Origin: a bacterium
GTDB lineage: Bacteria > Sysuimicrobiota > Sysuimicrobiia > Sysuimicrobiales > Humicultoraceae
Assembly: GCA_031082185.1 (NCBI GenBank)
Contig: JAVHLI010000002.1
Location: forward strand, 1 to 64,000
Length of the DNA stretch: 64,000 bases
Direction: 5' to 3'
Below the pieces are notes generated by a model that did no database searches, had not been told where the DNA came from, and worked only from the letters and a program-made list of their open reading frames with translations. The position numbers and the translations under genes were made by a program. Shown here one piece after another: positions 8,110 through 16,313 of the stretch. Each line of letters starts with the position of its first letter. The stretch's first letter is position 1.

Positions 8110-8247
8110 AAGTCGCGATGGCTCGCGACCGCGCTGCTGGAGATCGAGCCCCGACTGCGGCGGCTGCGCGGGTATCGGGCGTTGCCACAGTTGCGCATCG
8201 CCCTCGAGACCGCTGTCATGCAGGGGAAGGAGGTGAGGGTAGCGTAA
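8110..8247 (+). pseudogene. Transposase C-terminal fragment
   Basis: About 45 codons ending at TAA read WLATALLEIEPRLRRLRGY and then RALPQLRIAL, which resembles the C-terminus of transposases common in GC-rich genomes. No start or catalytic part remains. The surrounding 7992-8353 interval (362 bases) carries no other gene. The repeat decamer AGGCTG(C/T)AG appears just in front (8091-8109). I am not sure of the IS family. Confidence 0.4.
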
Positions 8248-8353
8248 TGAGCGCTGGGGGTTGCTCCCGGAAAATCAACTACCCTTGGGACACCCTCCGC
8301 GCAAGCGGGCGGCGCATTGGTGCTGTACCTACCAACTGTCGAACCCCGGCACT

Positions 8354-9292
8354 CTAGGGCCGCCAGAGCAGCTTGGGATCGAACAGGTCGCGGAGTCCGT
8401 CGCCAAGCAGGTTCAGCCCGAGGATGAACAGGATGATCGCGCCGCCCGGCGCAGCCAGCAGCCACGGGGCTGTCGCTAGGTAGGTGCGCGTCGTCGCCAG
8501 CATGTTCCCCCATTCGGGGGCCGGAGGTTGCACCCCCAGCCCCAGGAAACCCAGCGCGGTCACAGTCAGCATGGCGGTGCTGCCCATCAGTGTCGCGTAG
8601 ACGATCACGCGGCCGGCGATGTTCGGCAGGATGTGCCGGCCGATCAGGCGCAAGGGTGTGGCGCCCAGTGCGCGGGCCGCCTCCACGTACTCCGCACCCG
8701 CGGTCGTCAGCACTAAGCTGCGGATCAACCGGGCCAGGGCCGGCGCGGTGGTCACGCCGACCGCAACGATGACGCTCTGCAGGCCGACGCCGAGCAAACT
8801 GACCAGCACTACCGCCAGCACCAGCGAGGGAAAGGTCAGCACAGCATCCGAGATGCCTATCAGCACCCGATCGGTCCTGCCGCCGGCAAATCCTGCCAGC
8901 AGCCCGACCGGCAGGGCAATCGCCAACGAGAGCAGCATTCCCAAGACCACGATCGACAGGTCGGCGCGGGCCGCAACGATCACGCGGCTGGCCAAATCTC
9001 TTCCCAGGTCGTCGGTCCCGAACCAGTGCGCCGCCGACGGCGGCCGCAGCGCGGTCAGCAGATCCAGCGCGTTCGGATCCTGCGGCGTGAGCCAGGGCGC
9101 GAAGAGCCCCACCAGCGCATACCCGGCCACCAGCACGAGACCCGCAGCGACGCTGGGCACCCGCACCAGCCGCATCGCACGCTTGCGGAGTGCAGAAAAG
9201 GGCGGCCGATGGAGCCGGGGGCCCCACGAATTCGCATCAGCAAATCCTTGGGGTGGCCTACGCGTAGCGGATGCGGGGATCGACGGCCGCAT
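8354..9292 (-). CDS. Peptide/nickel-type ABC transporter permease (DppC/OppC)
   Basis: 312 residues. It has the OppC-N segment (GLFAPWLTPQDPN, then FGTDDLGRD) and a BPD_transp_1 domain with about six membrane helices and the EAA-type loop EAARALGATPLRLIGRHILPN. It pairs with the permease encoded just upstream, which it overlaps by 35 bases if the ATG at 9292 is used. An internal ATG at 9175 is the alternative start and neither has a good SD. No ATPase genes follow, so the transporter must borrow them from elsewhere. Confidence 0.88.
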   Translation of the reverse strand: MRPSIPASATRRPPQGFADANSWGPRLHRPPFSALRKRAMRLVRVPSVAAGLVLVAGYALVGLFAPWLTPQDPNALDLLTALRPPSAAHWFGTDDLGRDLASRVIVAARADLSIVVLGMLLSLAIALPVGLLAGFAGGRTDRVLIGISDAVLTFPSLVLAVVLVSLLGVGLQSVIVAVGVTTAPALARLIRSLVLTTAGAEYVEAARALGATPLRLIGRHILPNIAGRVIVYATLMGSTAMLTVTALGFLGLGVQPPAPEWGNMLATTRTYLATAPWLLAAPGGAIILFILGLNLLGDGLRDLFDPKLLWRP

Positions 9293-10178
9293 AGGAGAGG
9301 TCCACCAGCAGGTTGATGATCAGAAAGCCGGCCACGTAGAACAGCGTGATGCCCTGCACCAGGAAGTAGTCCCGCATCGATACCGCGCTGATCATCGCCT
9401 GCCCCAGTCCCTGGTAGGCGAAGAGCGTCTCCACCACGATCGAGCCACCCAGCAGATAGCCGGCCTGCAGCCCCACCATCGTGATGATGGGCACCAGTGC
9501 CGGCGGCAGCGCATGGCGGTAGAGCACCACACGGGCGGCCAATCCCTTGGCGCGCGCAGTGCGCACGAAGTCCTCGCCAAGGACCTCGATGACGTTGGCG
9601 CGGGTCGTACGGCTCACCAAGGCCACGAGGCGGGCAGCCACCGCGATCGTCGGCATCAGGAGGAAGGCCAGGCCGCCGGTGCCGGCCGCCGGCAGCCAGC
9701 GCAGCTTCACCGCGAGCACCTGCATTAGAATCATGCCGACGAGGAAGTTGGGAATCGACAGCGCTAGGATGGATGTTCCCATCACCACCTGCGCCAGCGC
9801 GCCGTGGGGCCGGACCGCGGCCGCCACGCCGGCCGGCACGGCCAGAGCCACCGTCAGCAGCAGGCTGGCGACCATGAGCGCAAGGGTCGGCCCCAGGCGA
9901 CCGACCACGACCTTCGTCACCGGCTGCCGCAGGCTGAGCGAGGTGCCGAGATCGCCCCGGCTGAGGTCACGCAGAAAGACCAGGTACTGCAGCCATACCG
10001 GCCGGTCCAGGCCCAGGTCGCGGCGGATCGCCTCGACCTGGACCTGAGTCGCGGTTGGCCCGGCGACGATCACGGCCGGGTCGCCCGGTACGAGACGGAA
10101 GACGACGAAGATGAGCGTGATGACGCCCAGCGTCTGCGGAGCCAGTAGCAGCATGCGGCGCAAGGCAAACAGAGCCAT
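9258..10178 (-). CDS. Peptide/nickel-type ABC transporter permease (DppB/OppB)
   Basis: 306 residues, six predicted membrane helices, first helix near residues 10-30 and an OppB signature (RLVPGDPA, then DLGLDRPVWLQY and GDLGTS). The cytoplasmic EAA loop (RTARAKGL) is present. It follows the binding-protein gene after 61 bases and precedes DppC in the same direction. It forms half of the membrane pore. Confidence 0.9.
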   Translation of the reverse strand: MALFALRRMLLLAPQTLGVITLIFVVFRLVPGDPAVIVAGPTATQVQVEAIRRDLGLDRPVWLQYLVFLRDLSRGDLGTSLSLRQPVTKVVVGRLGPTLALMVASLLLTVALAVPAGVAAAVRPHGALAQVVMGTSILALSIPNFLVGMILMQVLAVKLRWLPAAGTGGLAFLLMPTIAVAARLVALVSRTTRANVIEVLGEDFVRTARAKGLAARVVLYRHALPPALVPIITMVGLQAGYLLGGSIVVETLFAYQGLGQAMISAVSMRDYFLVQGITLFYVAGFLIINLLVDLSYAAVDPRIRYA

Positions 10179-10239
10179 CGGCGCGCACTCCCTAGTCCGT
10201 CTGGGCTATCCCTAACACCTTGCGGCATTCCCGGCCGGC

Positions 10240-11823
10240 CTACGGCTGGGCATTGCGCAGGACGGTGAAGATCACCGGCCAGACCTCAACGTTCTTGATC
10301 TCCTTCCGCTTGGCGACAATCACGTTCTCGGCGTAGAGCCACACCCAGGGCGCGTCGTTCCAGATGGTGCGGGCCGCCGACGCCAGGAATTGGCCACGCT
10401 TCGCCAGATCGACCGTCTGCTCCGCCTGGTTGAGCAACTTATCCACTCCGGGGTTGCTGTACCAAGTAAAGTTCCACTGTCTGGGGAGGGCGTCGCGGGT
10501 CGGATTACTCTCGTACAGCGCGCTAAGCTGATACCACCCGTCGGCGTTCGAAGGGTTAAACCCAAACAGCACCATGTCCCACGCGATCCGATCAGGTGGG
10601 ACCCGAAGGAAGTCCCAGAAGGCAGCCGGCTCCACCCGGTTGATCGTCGCCCGCACACCGATCACGCGCAGGAAGTGCTGGAACGCCTGCGTCACCTCGA
10701 TGTCTTTGGGTAGCATACCGATCGGCGTCAGGACCGAAATCTCAAACGCCTTCCCATCCTTGCGTACCACGCCGTCAGGTCCCGGGCGCCACCCGGCCTC
10801 AGCCAGCAAGGCCTTGGCTCGGTCCACGTCGTACGGCCATGCGCTGATCGGCGCGTAGCCGAAGGTAAACGGAGACAGCGGCGAGTCGATGGGTGTGGCG
10901 TAGTCCTTGAAGATGGCTTTGATGACCGGGCCGCGGTTGACGGAATAGTTGAAGGCGTGCCGCACGCGAACATCCTGGAAGAACGGCCGGTTCAAATTGA
11001 AGGCGAAGCCGAACGTCCGCAGGGCCGGCTGCGCAATCACCTCGACGTTGGGATTCCTCTGCAGCTCCGCCACGTTCTCCGGTGGCACAGCGTTGATGAT
11101 ATCGGCCCTCCCGCCCACCAGCAGCGCAATGCGAGTGGTGGGATCGGGTATGTGCCGCATGATGATTTGGCTGAAACCGGGTCGGCCGCCCCAGTAGTGG
11201 TCGTTGCGCCGGAGCACCAGCTCCGTACCCACATCCAGCCGCTCGAACGCGTAGGGGCCGGTCCCCACCGGCGCCCGTCCGAAGCCATCACCGAGCCGGC
11301 GAACAGCTGTCGGGCTCACAATCCCGCCGGAACCGTGCGCCAACGTATTTAGCAGCGCGCCATATGGCTTCCGGGTTGAAATCTCAACGGTGAAGTCGTC
11401 CACCTTGCGGACACTGGAGATCGGATCCCACAGGACTCGGTTCGACCGGTTGGTCCCGGGATCGATCTGCCGTTGGATGTGGAAGACCACCGCGTCGGCG
11501 TTGAACGGTGTGCCGTCGTGGAAGGTGACCCCTCGACGCAGGCGGAAGGTCCAAGTCAGATCGTCGCGCGATACCGACCACTCGGTGGCCAGCTGAGGGA
11601 CGATTTGCATCTTGTTGTTGAAGCCCGCTAGGTTGTCGTAGACGAGGAACATCGGTTCGTACCCGGCGGGATAGACGGTACCGACGGCCGCGCTCGCCGT
11701 GTCCATGGAGGTCACCGGAACGTTCTGCGCGTAGACCAGCGGACGGTCAACCTGGGCGCCGGCCGAGACCGATCCCAGCAACACCGCCGCGATGGCGAAC
11801 CTGAATGCCGCACGAAGCTTCAT
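10240..11823 (-). CDS. ABC transporter substrate-binding protein, family 5 (DppA/OppA)
   Basis: 527 residues with a signal peptide (about residues 1-24, cleaved near SAGAQ) and no lipobox Cys, so probably soluble or loosely attached. The SBP_bac_5 fold shows in LATEWSVSRDDLTWTF-RLR, FHDGTPFNADAV and GTGPYAFER. Family members bind peptides, nickel complexes or amino-acid derivatives. The link to D-amino-acid enzymes suggests a D-amino-acid-containing peptide, as inference. Its ATG overlaps the PLP-enzyme stop by 4 bases. Confidence 0.9.
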   Translation of the reverse strand: MKLRAAFRFAIAAVLLGSVSAGAQVDRPLVYAQNVPVTSMDTASAAVGTVYPAGYEPMFLVYDNLAGFNNKMQIVPQLATEWSVSRDDLTWTFRLRRGVTFHDGTPFNADAVVFHIQRQIDPGTNRSNRVLWDPISSVRKVDDFTVEISTRKPYGALLNTLAHGSGGIVSPTAVRRLGDGFGRAPVGTGPYAFERLDVGTELVLRRNDHYWGGRPGFSQIIMRHIPDPTTRIALLVGGRADIINAVPPENVAELQRNPNVEVIAQPALRTFGFAFNLNRPFFQDVRVRHAFNYSVNRGPVIKAIFKDYATPIDSPLSPFTFGYAPISAWPYDVDRAKALLAEAGWRPGPDGVVRKDGKAFEISVLTPIGMLPKDIEVTQAFQHFLRVIGVRATINRVEPAAFWDFLRVPPDRIAWDMVLFGFNPSNADGWYQLSALYESNPTRDALPRQWNFTWYSNPGVDKLLNQAEQTVDLAKRGQFLASAARTIWNDAPWVWLYAENVIVAKRKEIKNVEVWPVIFTVLRNAQP

Positions 11824-12896
11824 ACCAATCCCCCCTTGACCTCCGATTCTTCCCTACGCGACGCTCTCTCCCTGATGTGCTCCACAAGTGCCTGGCTCTG
11901 CGCGAACAGTGCGGGCTGGCCGCCCGTGTGGATGAAGACGACCGTGGCGCCCTGAGGGACCAAGCCGCGGTGGATGTGGTCGATCATGCCTGCAGCGGCC
12001 TTGCCCGTGTAGACCGGATCGAGCACGAGGCCTTCCCGCCTTGCGAAGGCTAGGATGGCGTCCAGGCCTTCGGGCGTAGGAACGCCGTACCGCGGGCCGA
12101 TGTAGTCCCGCGAGGCTTCGACCTCACCTGGTGAGACGGCAATCGGCAGCCCGAGGAGAGCCGCGGCGTCCGTCGCGATTCGGGCCGTGCTCTCCCAGGG
12201 ATCTTCATTGCTGGTGGATGCGATACCGACAACCCGAACCGGGAGGCCCAGTGCCTTCTTCGCCAGCATCAGCCCGGCGAGTCCCTTCCCCCCCGAAGAG
12301 ACATAGATGTGCTCGGGGCGGCGGCCATGCGGTTCGAGGAGCTCCTGGATCTCCAGGAAGTTCTCGACTGTCGCCAGCGCGGCTGCCCGGGCAAACATCT
12401 TCCCGTGGTTGAGGCTGAACGGGCGGCGGCCCCTGGCGCGCAGTTCATCCACCAGGTCCTGAACCGCGCGATCCAAGTCGTGATAGGTGGGAAGGTCGAG
12501 GATCCGCACCTCGGCTCCGAGAACAAGGTCGCACAGCAGGTTGCCCTGGACATCGACGTCGGCCCTGCCCCGCAGCACTAGCACCATGGGCAGCCCGAGC
12601 ATGTTGGCCGCTGCGGTCGTCTGCCGCGCCGAGTTTGAGGTGGCCTCAACCCCGAAGACGAGGATGTCGGCGCCTGACGCGATCGCCTCGGCCATGCGCC
12701 ACTCGAGATTGCGCATCTTGTTCCCGCCGAACGCAGGGCCGGTCAGGTCGTCCCGCTTGACCCACAGGTCGACACCGAGGTCACGCGAGAGGTTGGGACA
12801 GTGCTGAATTGGCGTGGGGAGTAAAGCCAGGCGCACGCGCGGGACCGCTGCGATGCGGCGTCTGAGATCGGCCATCTCCTGCACCATCGTGGCCAC
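11820..12896 (-). CDS. D-cysteine desulfhydrase / ACC deaminase-family PLP enzyme
   Basis: 358 residues from a GTG at 12896 with AGGAGGG nine bases upstream; frames reaching 13043 have no support. A type II-fold PLP enzyme: KRDDLTGPAFGGNKMRNLE carries the PLP-binding Lys (GNK), and SSGGKGLAGL the phosphate-binding loop. Family members deaminate D-cysteine or ACC to a keto acid and ammonia. The partner is a D-glutamate cyclase-like gene, so a D-amino-acid substrate is more likely than ACC. The SD overlaps the upstream stop, so translation is probably coupled. Confidence 0.85.
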   Translation of the reverse strand: MATMVQEMADLRRRIAAVPRVRLALLPTPIQHCPNLSRDLGVDLWVKRDDLTGPAFGGNKMRNLEWRMAEAIASGADILVFGVEATSNSARQTTAAANMLGLPMVLVLRGRADVDVQGNLLCDLVLGAEVRILDLPTYHDLDRAVQDLVDELRARGRRPFSLNHGKMFARAAALATVENFLEIQELLEPHGRRPEHIYVSSGGKGLAGLMLAKKALGLPVRVVGIASTSNEDPWESTARIATDAAALLGLPIAVSPGEVEASRDYIGPRYGVPTPEGLDAILAFARREGLVLDPVYTGKAAAGMIDHIHRGLVPQGATVVFIHTGGQPALFAQSQALVEHIRERASRREESEVKGGLV

Positions 12897-12909
12897 GGTC
12901 TCTACCCTC

Positions 12910-13956
12910 CTAGATCGCCAGCCAAGGGTAGCGCGGCTCCTTGTACAAACGGCCGAAGTCGATGCCACTCTGCACCATGAACCCCAGCAGTTCAACGAAG
13001 TCGCCGTGCACTCTGGCCGGGACTGCATCGGTGCCGGGGTCAAGAAGCCCCGGGCCGTCGTTGTTGGCCTCCGCCGCTGCGCAGAGGTCGTGTATGCGAT
13101 AGTCTACGTCCCGCGAATGGAGCACCTCTCGGCGGTCCAGCAGAAGCCCCAGAGCAGCGGCGATGCCATACGCGCCCCAATTGGAGATCGCCGAGATTAT
13201 GAGATGGTCAGGGAGGAACGCCGGCACGACGGAGCCGCCACAAGGACACTTGCACTCCGCCGCGTAAGGAACCATGGATACCACTGCATTCCGGATGAGC
13301 CCGCAACCTAGCTCGTTTCCACCATCGCCAATACCAAGAGTGTAGATACCTGAGGCTCTGCCACGTTCAAACAGCACGTCAACCTTCGCACAATGCTCGG
13401 TCAGTCGGAATCCTTTGGCACCGTGGTAGTGCCCGTGCTCGTTGGCTCCGGGACGCTCAATTGCGATCAGCGCCTTGGGCCGCGCTTGGTCCAGCAATCG
13501 GTCGGCGGTGTGAATGGCCTCGGCGGGGTCGGTTGGAAATGCCAAGACCGCAGCGGTCGTCGGTAGCCGCAGGGCATCGTCGAGATCGCGTGCATACAGC
13601 CCGGCACCCCGGATCGCAGCGCGGCACATCCCTAAGTGAATCTCCTCCGTGACGATGACTGGCCTGGCCGCCAGGCCCAAGACCAGGGCGCGGGCCAGCG
13701 CGCCGGCACCGACCGGCCCGTCCTGCTCACCCGAGAACCAGGGATAGGTGGGCAGGCCTGTTGCAATCACGACAACGTCGCCTGGTCCCACCCGGTCCTG
13801 CAGGCGCTGGGCGGCGGTCAGGCACAGCGGGCCGTCTTGGACAGCCCTGGCGGCGAGGTAGAGGTCGCGCACCACGCCACGCCCTGTGATCTCGATCGAA
13901 CAGAGGCTGTCAATTGCCTCACCCATCTTGTGTAGTTTCTCATCACTTCCCGCCAC
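12910..13956 (-). CDS. D-glutamate cyclase-like protein (DUF4392)
   Basis: 348 residues from a GTG at 13956 behind GGGAGG; it overlaps the GntR gene by 14 bases. The sequence matches the DUF4392 pattern: DVVVIATGLPTYPWF near residue 60, AIERPGANEHGHYHG, then GDGGNELGCG and a Cys pair (CKCPCGG), then HLIISAISNWGAYG. The mammalian homologue (DGLUCY) converts D-glutamate to 5-oxo-D-proline. The neighbouring PLP enzyme and peptide transporter support a role in D-amino-acid breakdown. The exact substrate is inferred, not shown. Confidence 0.8.
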   Translation of the reverse strand: MAGSDEKLHKMGEAIDSLCSIEITGRGVVRDLYLAARAVQDGPLCLTAAQRLQDRVGPGDVVVIATGLPTYPWFSGEQDGPVGAGALARALVLGLAARPVIVTEEIHLGMCRAAIRGAGLYARDLDDALRLPTTAAVLAFPTDPAEAIHTADRLLDQARPKALIAIERPGANEHGHYHGAKGFRLTEHCAKVDVLFERGRASGIYTLGIGDGGNELGCGLIRNAVVSMVPYAAECKCPCGGSVVPAFLPDHLIISAISNWGAYGIAAALGLLLDRREVLHSRDVDYRIHDLCAAAEANNDGPGLLDPGTDAVPARVHGDFVELLGFMVQSGIDFGRLYKEPRYPWLAI

Positions 13957-14743
13957 GGCTCGCCTCCCTTGCCGCCGTCCTTCGATCCAGCGGTGTCTCA
14001 GGTTCCACCACGAAGGCAAATGAATACCGGTCAGGTCGAAACCAGGCACGCACGAACTGCGCAGGCTGCCCGCCTGCCTGGACAGCGAACTCGGCGACTA
14101 GCAGGGGAGCGCCCGGCCGCAGATCAAGTAGTCGCGCCTCCTCGCGGCCTGCCGCGCGGGCGCCGATCCGCACCCGCGCCCGATCTACCTCAAGCTGCTG
14201 TTCCCGTGCGAGTCTAACGAGAATGCCTGGGACCACATAGTCGCGGGGTCGCAGCCGCGATGCCCAAGATCGAAGGATGTAGCGGTTCTCGATCCACAGC
14301 GGCCGCCCACTGGCGGTCCCTCGCCGATGGAGCCACAGCACGTCAGAACCGGCGGGAAGACACAGTGCTTCCGCGACGTCCGCTGGCGGCTTTAGCCAGT
14401 CGTGCCGCAGCACCCGCACCTCAGGCACGAATCCACTGCGTCGGATGTCATCCTCAAATCCCATCAGATCGACCGGGTCGCGCTCGATCCTGAACTCGTG
14501 CGACCGCAACGAGTTCACGAATGTCCCGCGGCCGGAGACGCGGTATATTAGACCCTCCTGCACCAAGCGTTCCATAGCCCGCCGGACCGTGATCCGACTA
14601 ACATCAAAGCGGCGGACGAGGTCCCCCTCGGTCGGCAGCCGTACCCCCGCAGCATACCGGCCCGCAGCCACCTCGTCGCGGAGTACGGACTCCACCTGGT
14701 AGTAGAGAGGAATCGGCGATCGGCGAGAAATCGCATTCGTCAT
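13943..14743 (-). CDS. GntR-family regulator (HutC/UTRA type)
   Basis: 266 residues. N-terminal winged helix (PLYYQVESVLRDEVAAG, LPTEGDLVRRFDVSRITVRR, GRGTFV) followed by a C-terminal UTRA effector domain. First gene of the minus-strand operon with the D-glutamate cyclase, PLP enzyme and transporter, so it is probably their local regulator. The effector might be a D-amino acid or derivative. It starts with no clear SD and a TATATT box only 3 bases ahead of the ATG, consistent with a leaderless message. Confidence 0.88.
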   Translation of the reverse strand: MTNAISRRSPIPLYYQVESVLRDEVAAGRYAAGVRLPTEGDLVRRFDVSRITVRRAMERLVQEGLIYRVSGRGTFVNSLRSHEFRIERDPVDLMGFEDDIRRSGFVPEVRVLRHDWLKPPADVAEALCLPAGSDVLWLHRRGTASGRPLWIENRYILRSWASRLRPRDYVVPGILVRLAREQQLEVDRARVRIGARAAGREEARLLDLRPGAPLLVAEFAVQAGGQPAQFVRAWFRPDRYSFAFVVEPETPLDRRTAAREASRGGK

Positions 14744-14756
14744 AACAATATATCTT

Positions 14757-14773
14757 TCTGTCTCCAGACCAGA
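14757..14773. promoter_or_regulatory. Palindromic operator candidate for the GntR operon
   Basis: Contains the perfect 10-bp palindrome GTCTGGAGAC inside an imperfect 17-bp dyad (TCTG...AGA arms), 14-30 bases ahead of the GntR start. It lies within the -10/-35 region if TATATT at about 14747-14752 is the -10 box. HutC-type GntR regulators usually bind dyads of this form. Confidence 0.45.
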
Positions 14774-14833
14774 ACTCCTGCCCAGGATCTCAGATCTCCT
14801 GACATCCCCCCTCGCTCTCGCTGAAGTGAATGA

Positions 14834-14960
14834 TTAGGCCGTCGCCGGCGGCTCTGCGACCTCGTAGTGCAGGCGGTAGTTGGTCTCTGGGAAGCAGGGA
14901 TCGAGGGCGTTGAGCTCGGCGCACAGGGCGCGGAACCCCGTCTCCGGGGAGGGGCCATCC
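14834..14960 (-). pseudogene. Transposase-like C-terminal remnant
   Basis: The minus strand reads a short C-terminal peptide ending at TAA (14834-14836), containing LCAELNALDPCFPETNYRLH, which resembles the tail of certain transposases. Upstream it abuts the decayed integrase with no continuation. Family assignment is uncertain and it could be another decayed gene. Confidence 0.3.
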
Positions 14961-14973
14961 TGCGAGGGCCTCC

Positions 14974-15727
14974 GTGCGGGCACCGAAGACGGTCGGGTAC
15001 ACCCTAACACTCCTGAAGGCCATCTTCACGGACGCTATCGCGCACGGGCACTTGGACCAGAATCCGGCCGCAGGAGATCGACCGACTGTTGCGGACCCCG
15101 GAGGAACCCTGGCGCAACCTCTACCTCGTCGCCATTCACACCGGCCTCCGGCGGGGCGAGCTGTTGGCGTCGCGCTGGAGTAACCTCGACCTGGAACAGC
15201 GTCGCCTGTACGTGCGGCGCAGCCTCGGGCGCATCCGCTATGGGAAGAACACCGTGGTGCGAGAGGCGGCGCTGAAAACCCGTTCCTCCCGTCGGACGGT
15301 GGACGTCTCTCCTACCGTGGGAGAAGCCCTGCTGGCGCTACCGGCCGGGGATGACCCCGAGCGGGACTTCGTGTTCAGGTCCCAGACCGGCGGCCCGGTT
15401 GACCCCGACAACGTGGACCGGGCGCTCAAACGCCACCTGACCCTGGCCGGGCTGCCGCCGATTCGGTTTCATGACCTGCGGCACACCCACGCCAGCCTGC
15501 TGATCGCCGCCGGTGTTCACCCGAAGGCGATTCAGGCCCGGCTGGGGCACTCGTCCATCACGGTCACCATGGACCGCTACGGGCACCTGATGCCGTCGGC
15601 CTTCGAGGGGGTCGGGGAGCGGCTAGACGCCCTGCTTCAAGGCACCGGCAAGGCACCAACCGCTGCAGGAAGCACGAACGCAGGTCCGGCCCGAAGGCTG
15701 GAACCCGCGTCCCTCTTGCTTCCTTGA
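14974..15727 (+). pseudogene. Tyrosine integrase, frameshifted and 5'-truncated
   Basis: A piece of the core-binding domain (GYTLTLLKAIFTDAIAHGHL) is in one frame, followed after a deletion and frameshift around 15062-15075 by the catalytic domain in another frame (DRLLRTPEEPWRNLYL onward). The catalytic residues Arg (GLRRGEL), His-x-x-Arg (HDLRH), His (LGHSS) and Tyr (DRYGHL) remain. The N-terminal arm-binding region is missing. The stop at 15725-15727 directly adjoins the 3' end of tRNA-Pro, so tRNA-Pro was the likely insertion site. Confidence 0.75.
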
Positions 15728-15804
15728 TGGTCGGGGCGGCCCGATTTGAACGGGCGACCTTCTGGTCCCAAACCAGACGCGCTGCCAAGCTGCGCCACGC
15801 CCCG
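15728..15804 (-). tRNA. tRNA-Pro (anticodon GGG)
   Basis: A 77-nt cloverleaf: acceptor CGGGGCG/CGCCCCG, anticodon arm TCTGG-TTTGGGA-CCAGA, T-loop TTCAAAT, encoded CCA at 15728-15730. It decodes CCC/CCU. The decayed integrase is convergent and ends at its 3' terminus. Confidence 0.95.
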
Positions 15805-15812
15805 ACAGGGCG

Positions 15813-15842
15813 ATCGTATCAGAGGCCTTACGGCACCGTCAA
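15813..15842 (-). promoter_or_regulatory. Promoter of tRNA-Pro
   Basis: Minus-strand TTGACG (15837-15842) and TACGAT (15813-15818) are separated by 18 bases and lie just upstream of the tRNA 5' end. This is the most consensus-like promoter in the window. Confidence 0.65.
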
Positions 15843-15868
15843 CGAACCCGTGAAATCTCCGCGCCGGC

Positions 15869-16264
15869 CTACCGTCCCAGGCTGAACGGCCACGGCAGCG
15901 GAATCGCCAGAAGCATCAGGGCCGACCCCAACAACGCCATGTTCTTCATGAAGTTGACCATCTCCATCGTCCTCGTCGAGGGGTCCTGGACCGCCCAGAA
16001 GTTGTGCATCTGGAACGAGACTGGGACGAAGAAGATCGCCAGCGCCAGCACCCCGAGCTCGGGCCGAATGCCGAGAAGGATCGACAGCCCGCCGATCAGC
16101 AGGAGGACGCCCGTCAGGGCCGTGAGAAGCTTCGGCGACGGCACTCCCTTTGAGGCCGCGTAGCCGCTCATCATCTCAAGCTTGCTGAAGTGATTGTACG
16201 CGTTCATGAGGTAGTACATGCCGACGATGATCCTGCCGATCAGGAACGCCGTATCCATGACCAT
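15869..16264 (-). CDS. DoxX-family membrane protein
   Basis: 131 residues from ATG 16264 (another ATG at 16258 is equally plausible). Four membrane helices and a DoxX/DoxD pattern (LIGRIIVGMYYLMNAYNHF; MHNFWAV near the middle). DoxX-like proteins are small quinone- or redox-linked membrane proteins of mostly unknown role. It stands between tRNA-Pro and the M20 gene in the same direction. Confidence 0.8.
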   Translation of the reverse strand: MVMDTAFLIGRIIVGMYYLMNAYNHFSKLEMMSGYAASKGVPSPKLLTALTGVLLLIGGLSILLGIRPELGVLALAIFFVPVSFQMHNFWAVQDPSTRTMEMVNFMKNMALLGSALMLLAIPLPWPFSLGR

Positions 16265-16313
16265 CCCCCCCTTTTCTCCTGCTGCCTCGTTCTTCCACTG
16301 CCTCGCCTTCCCA

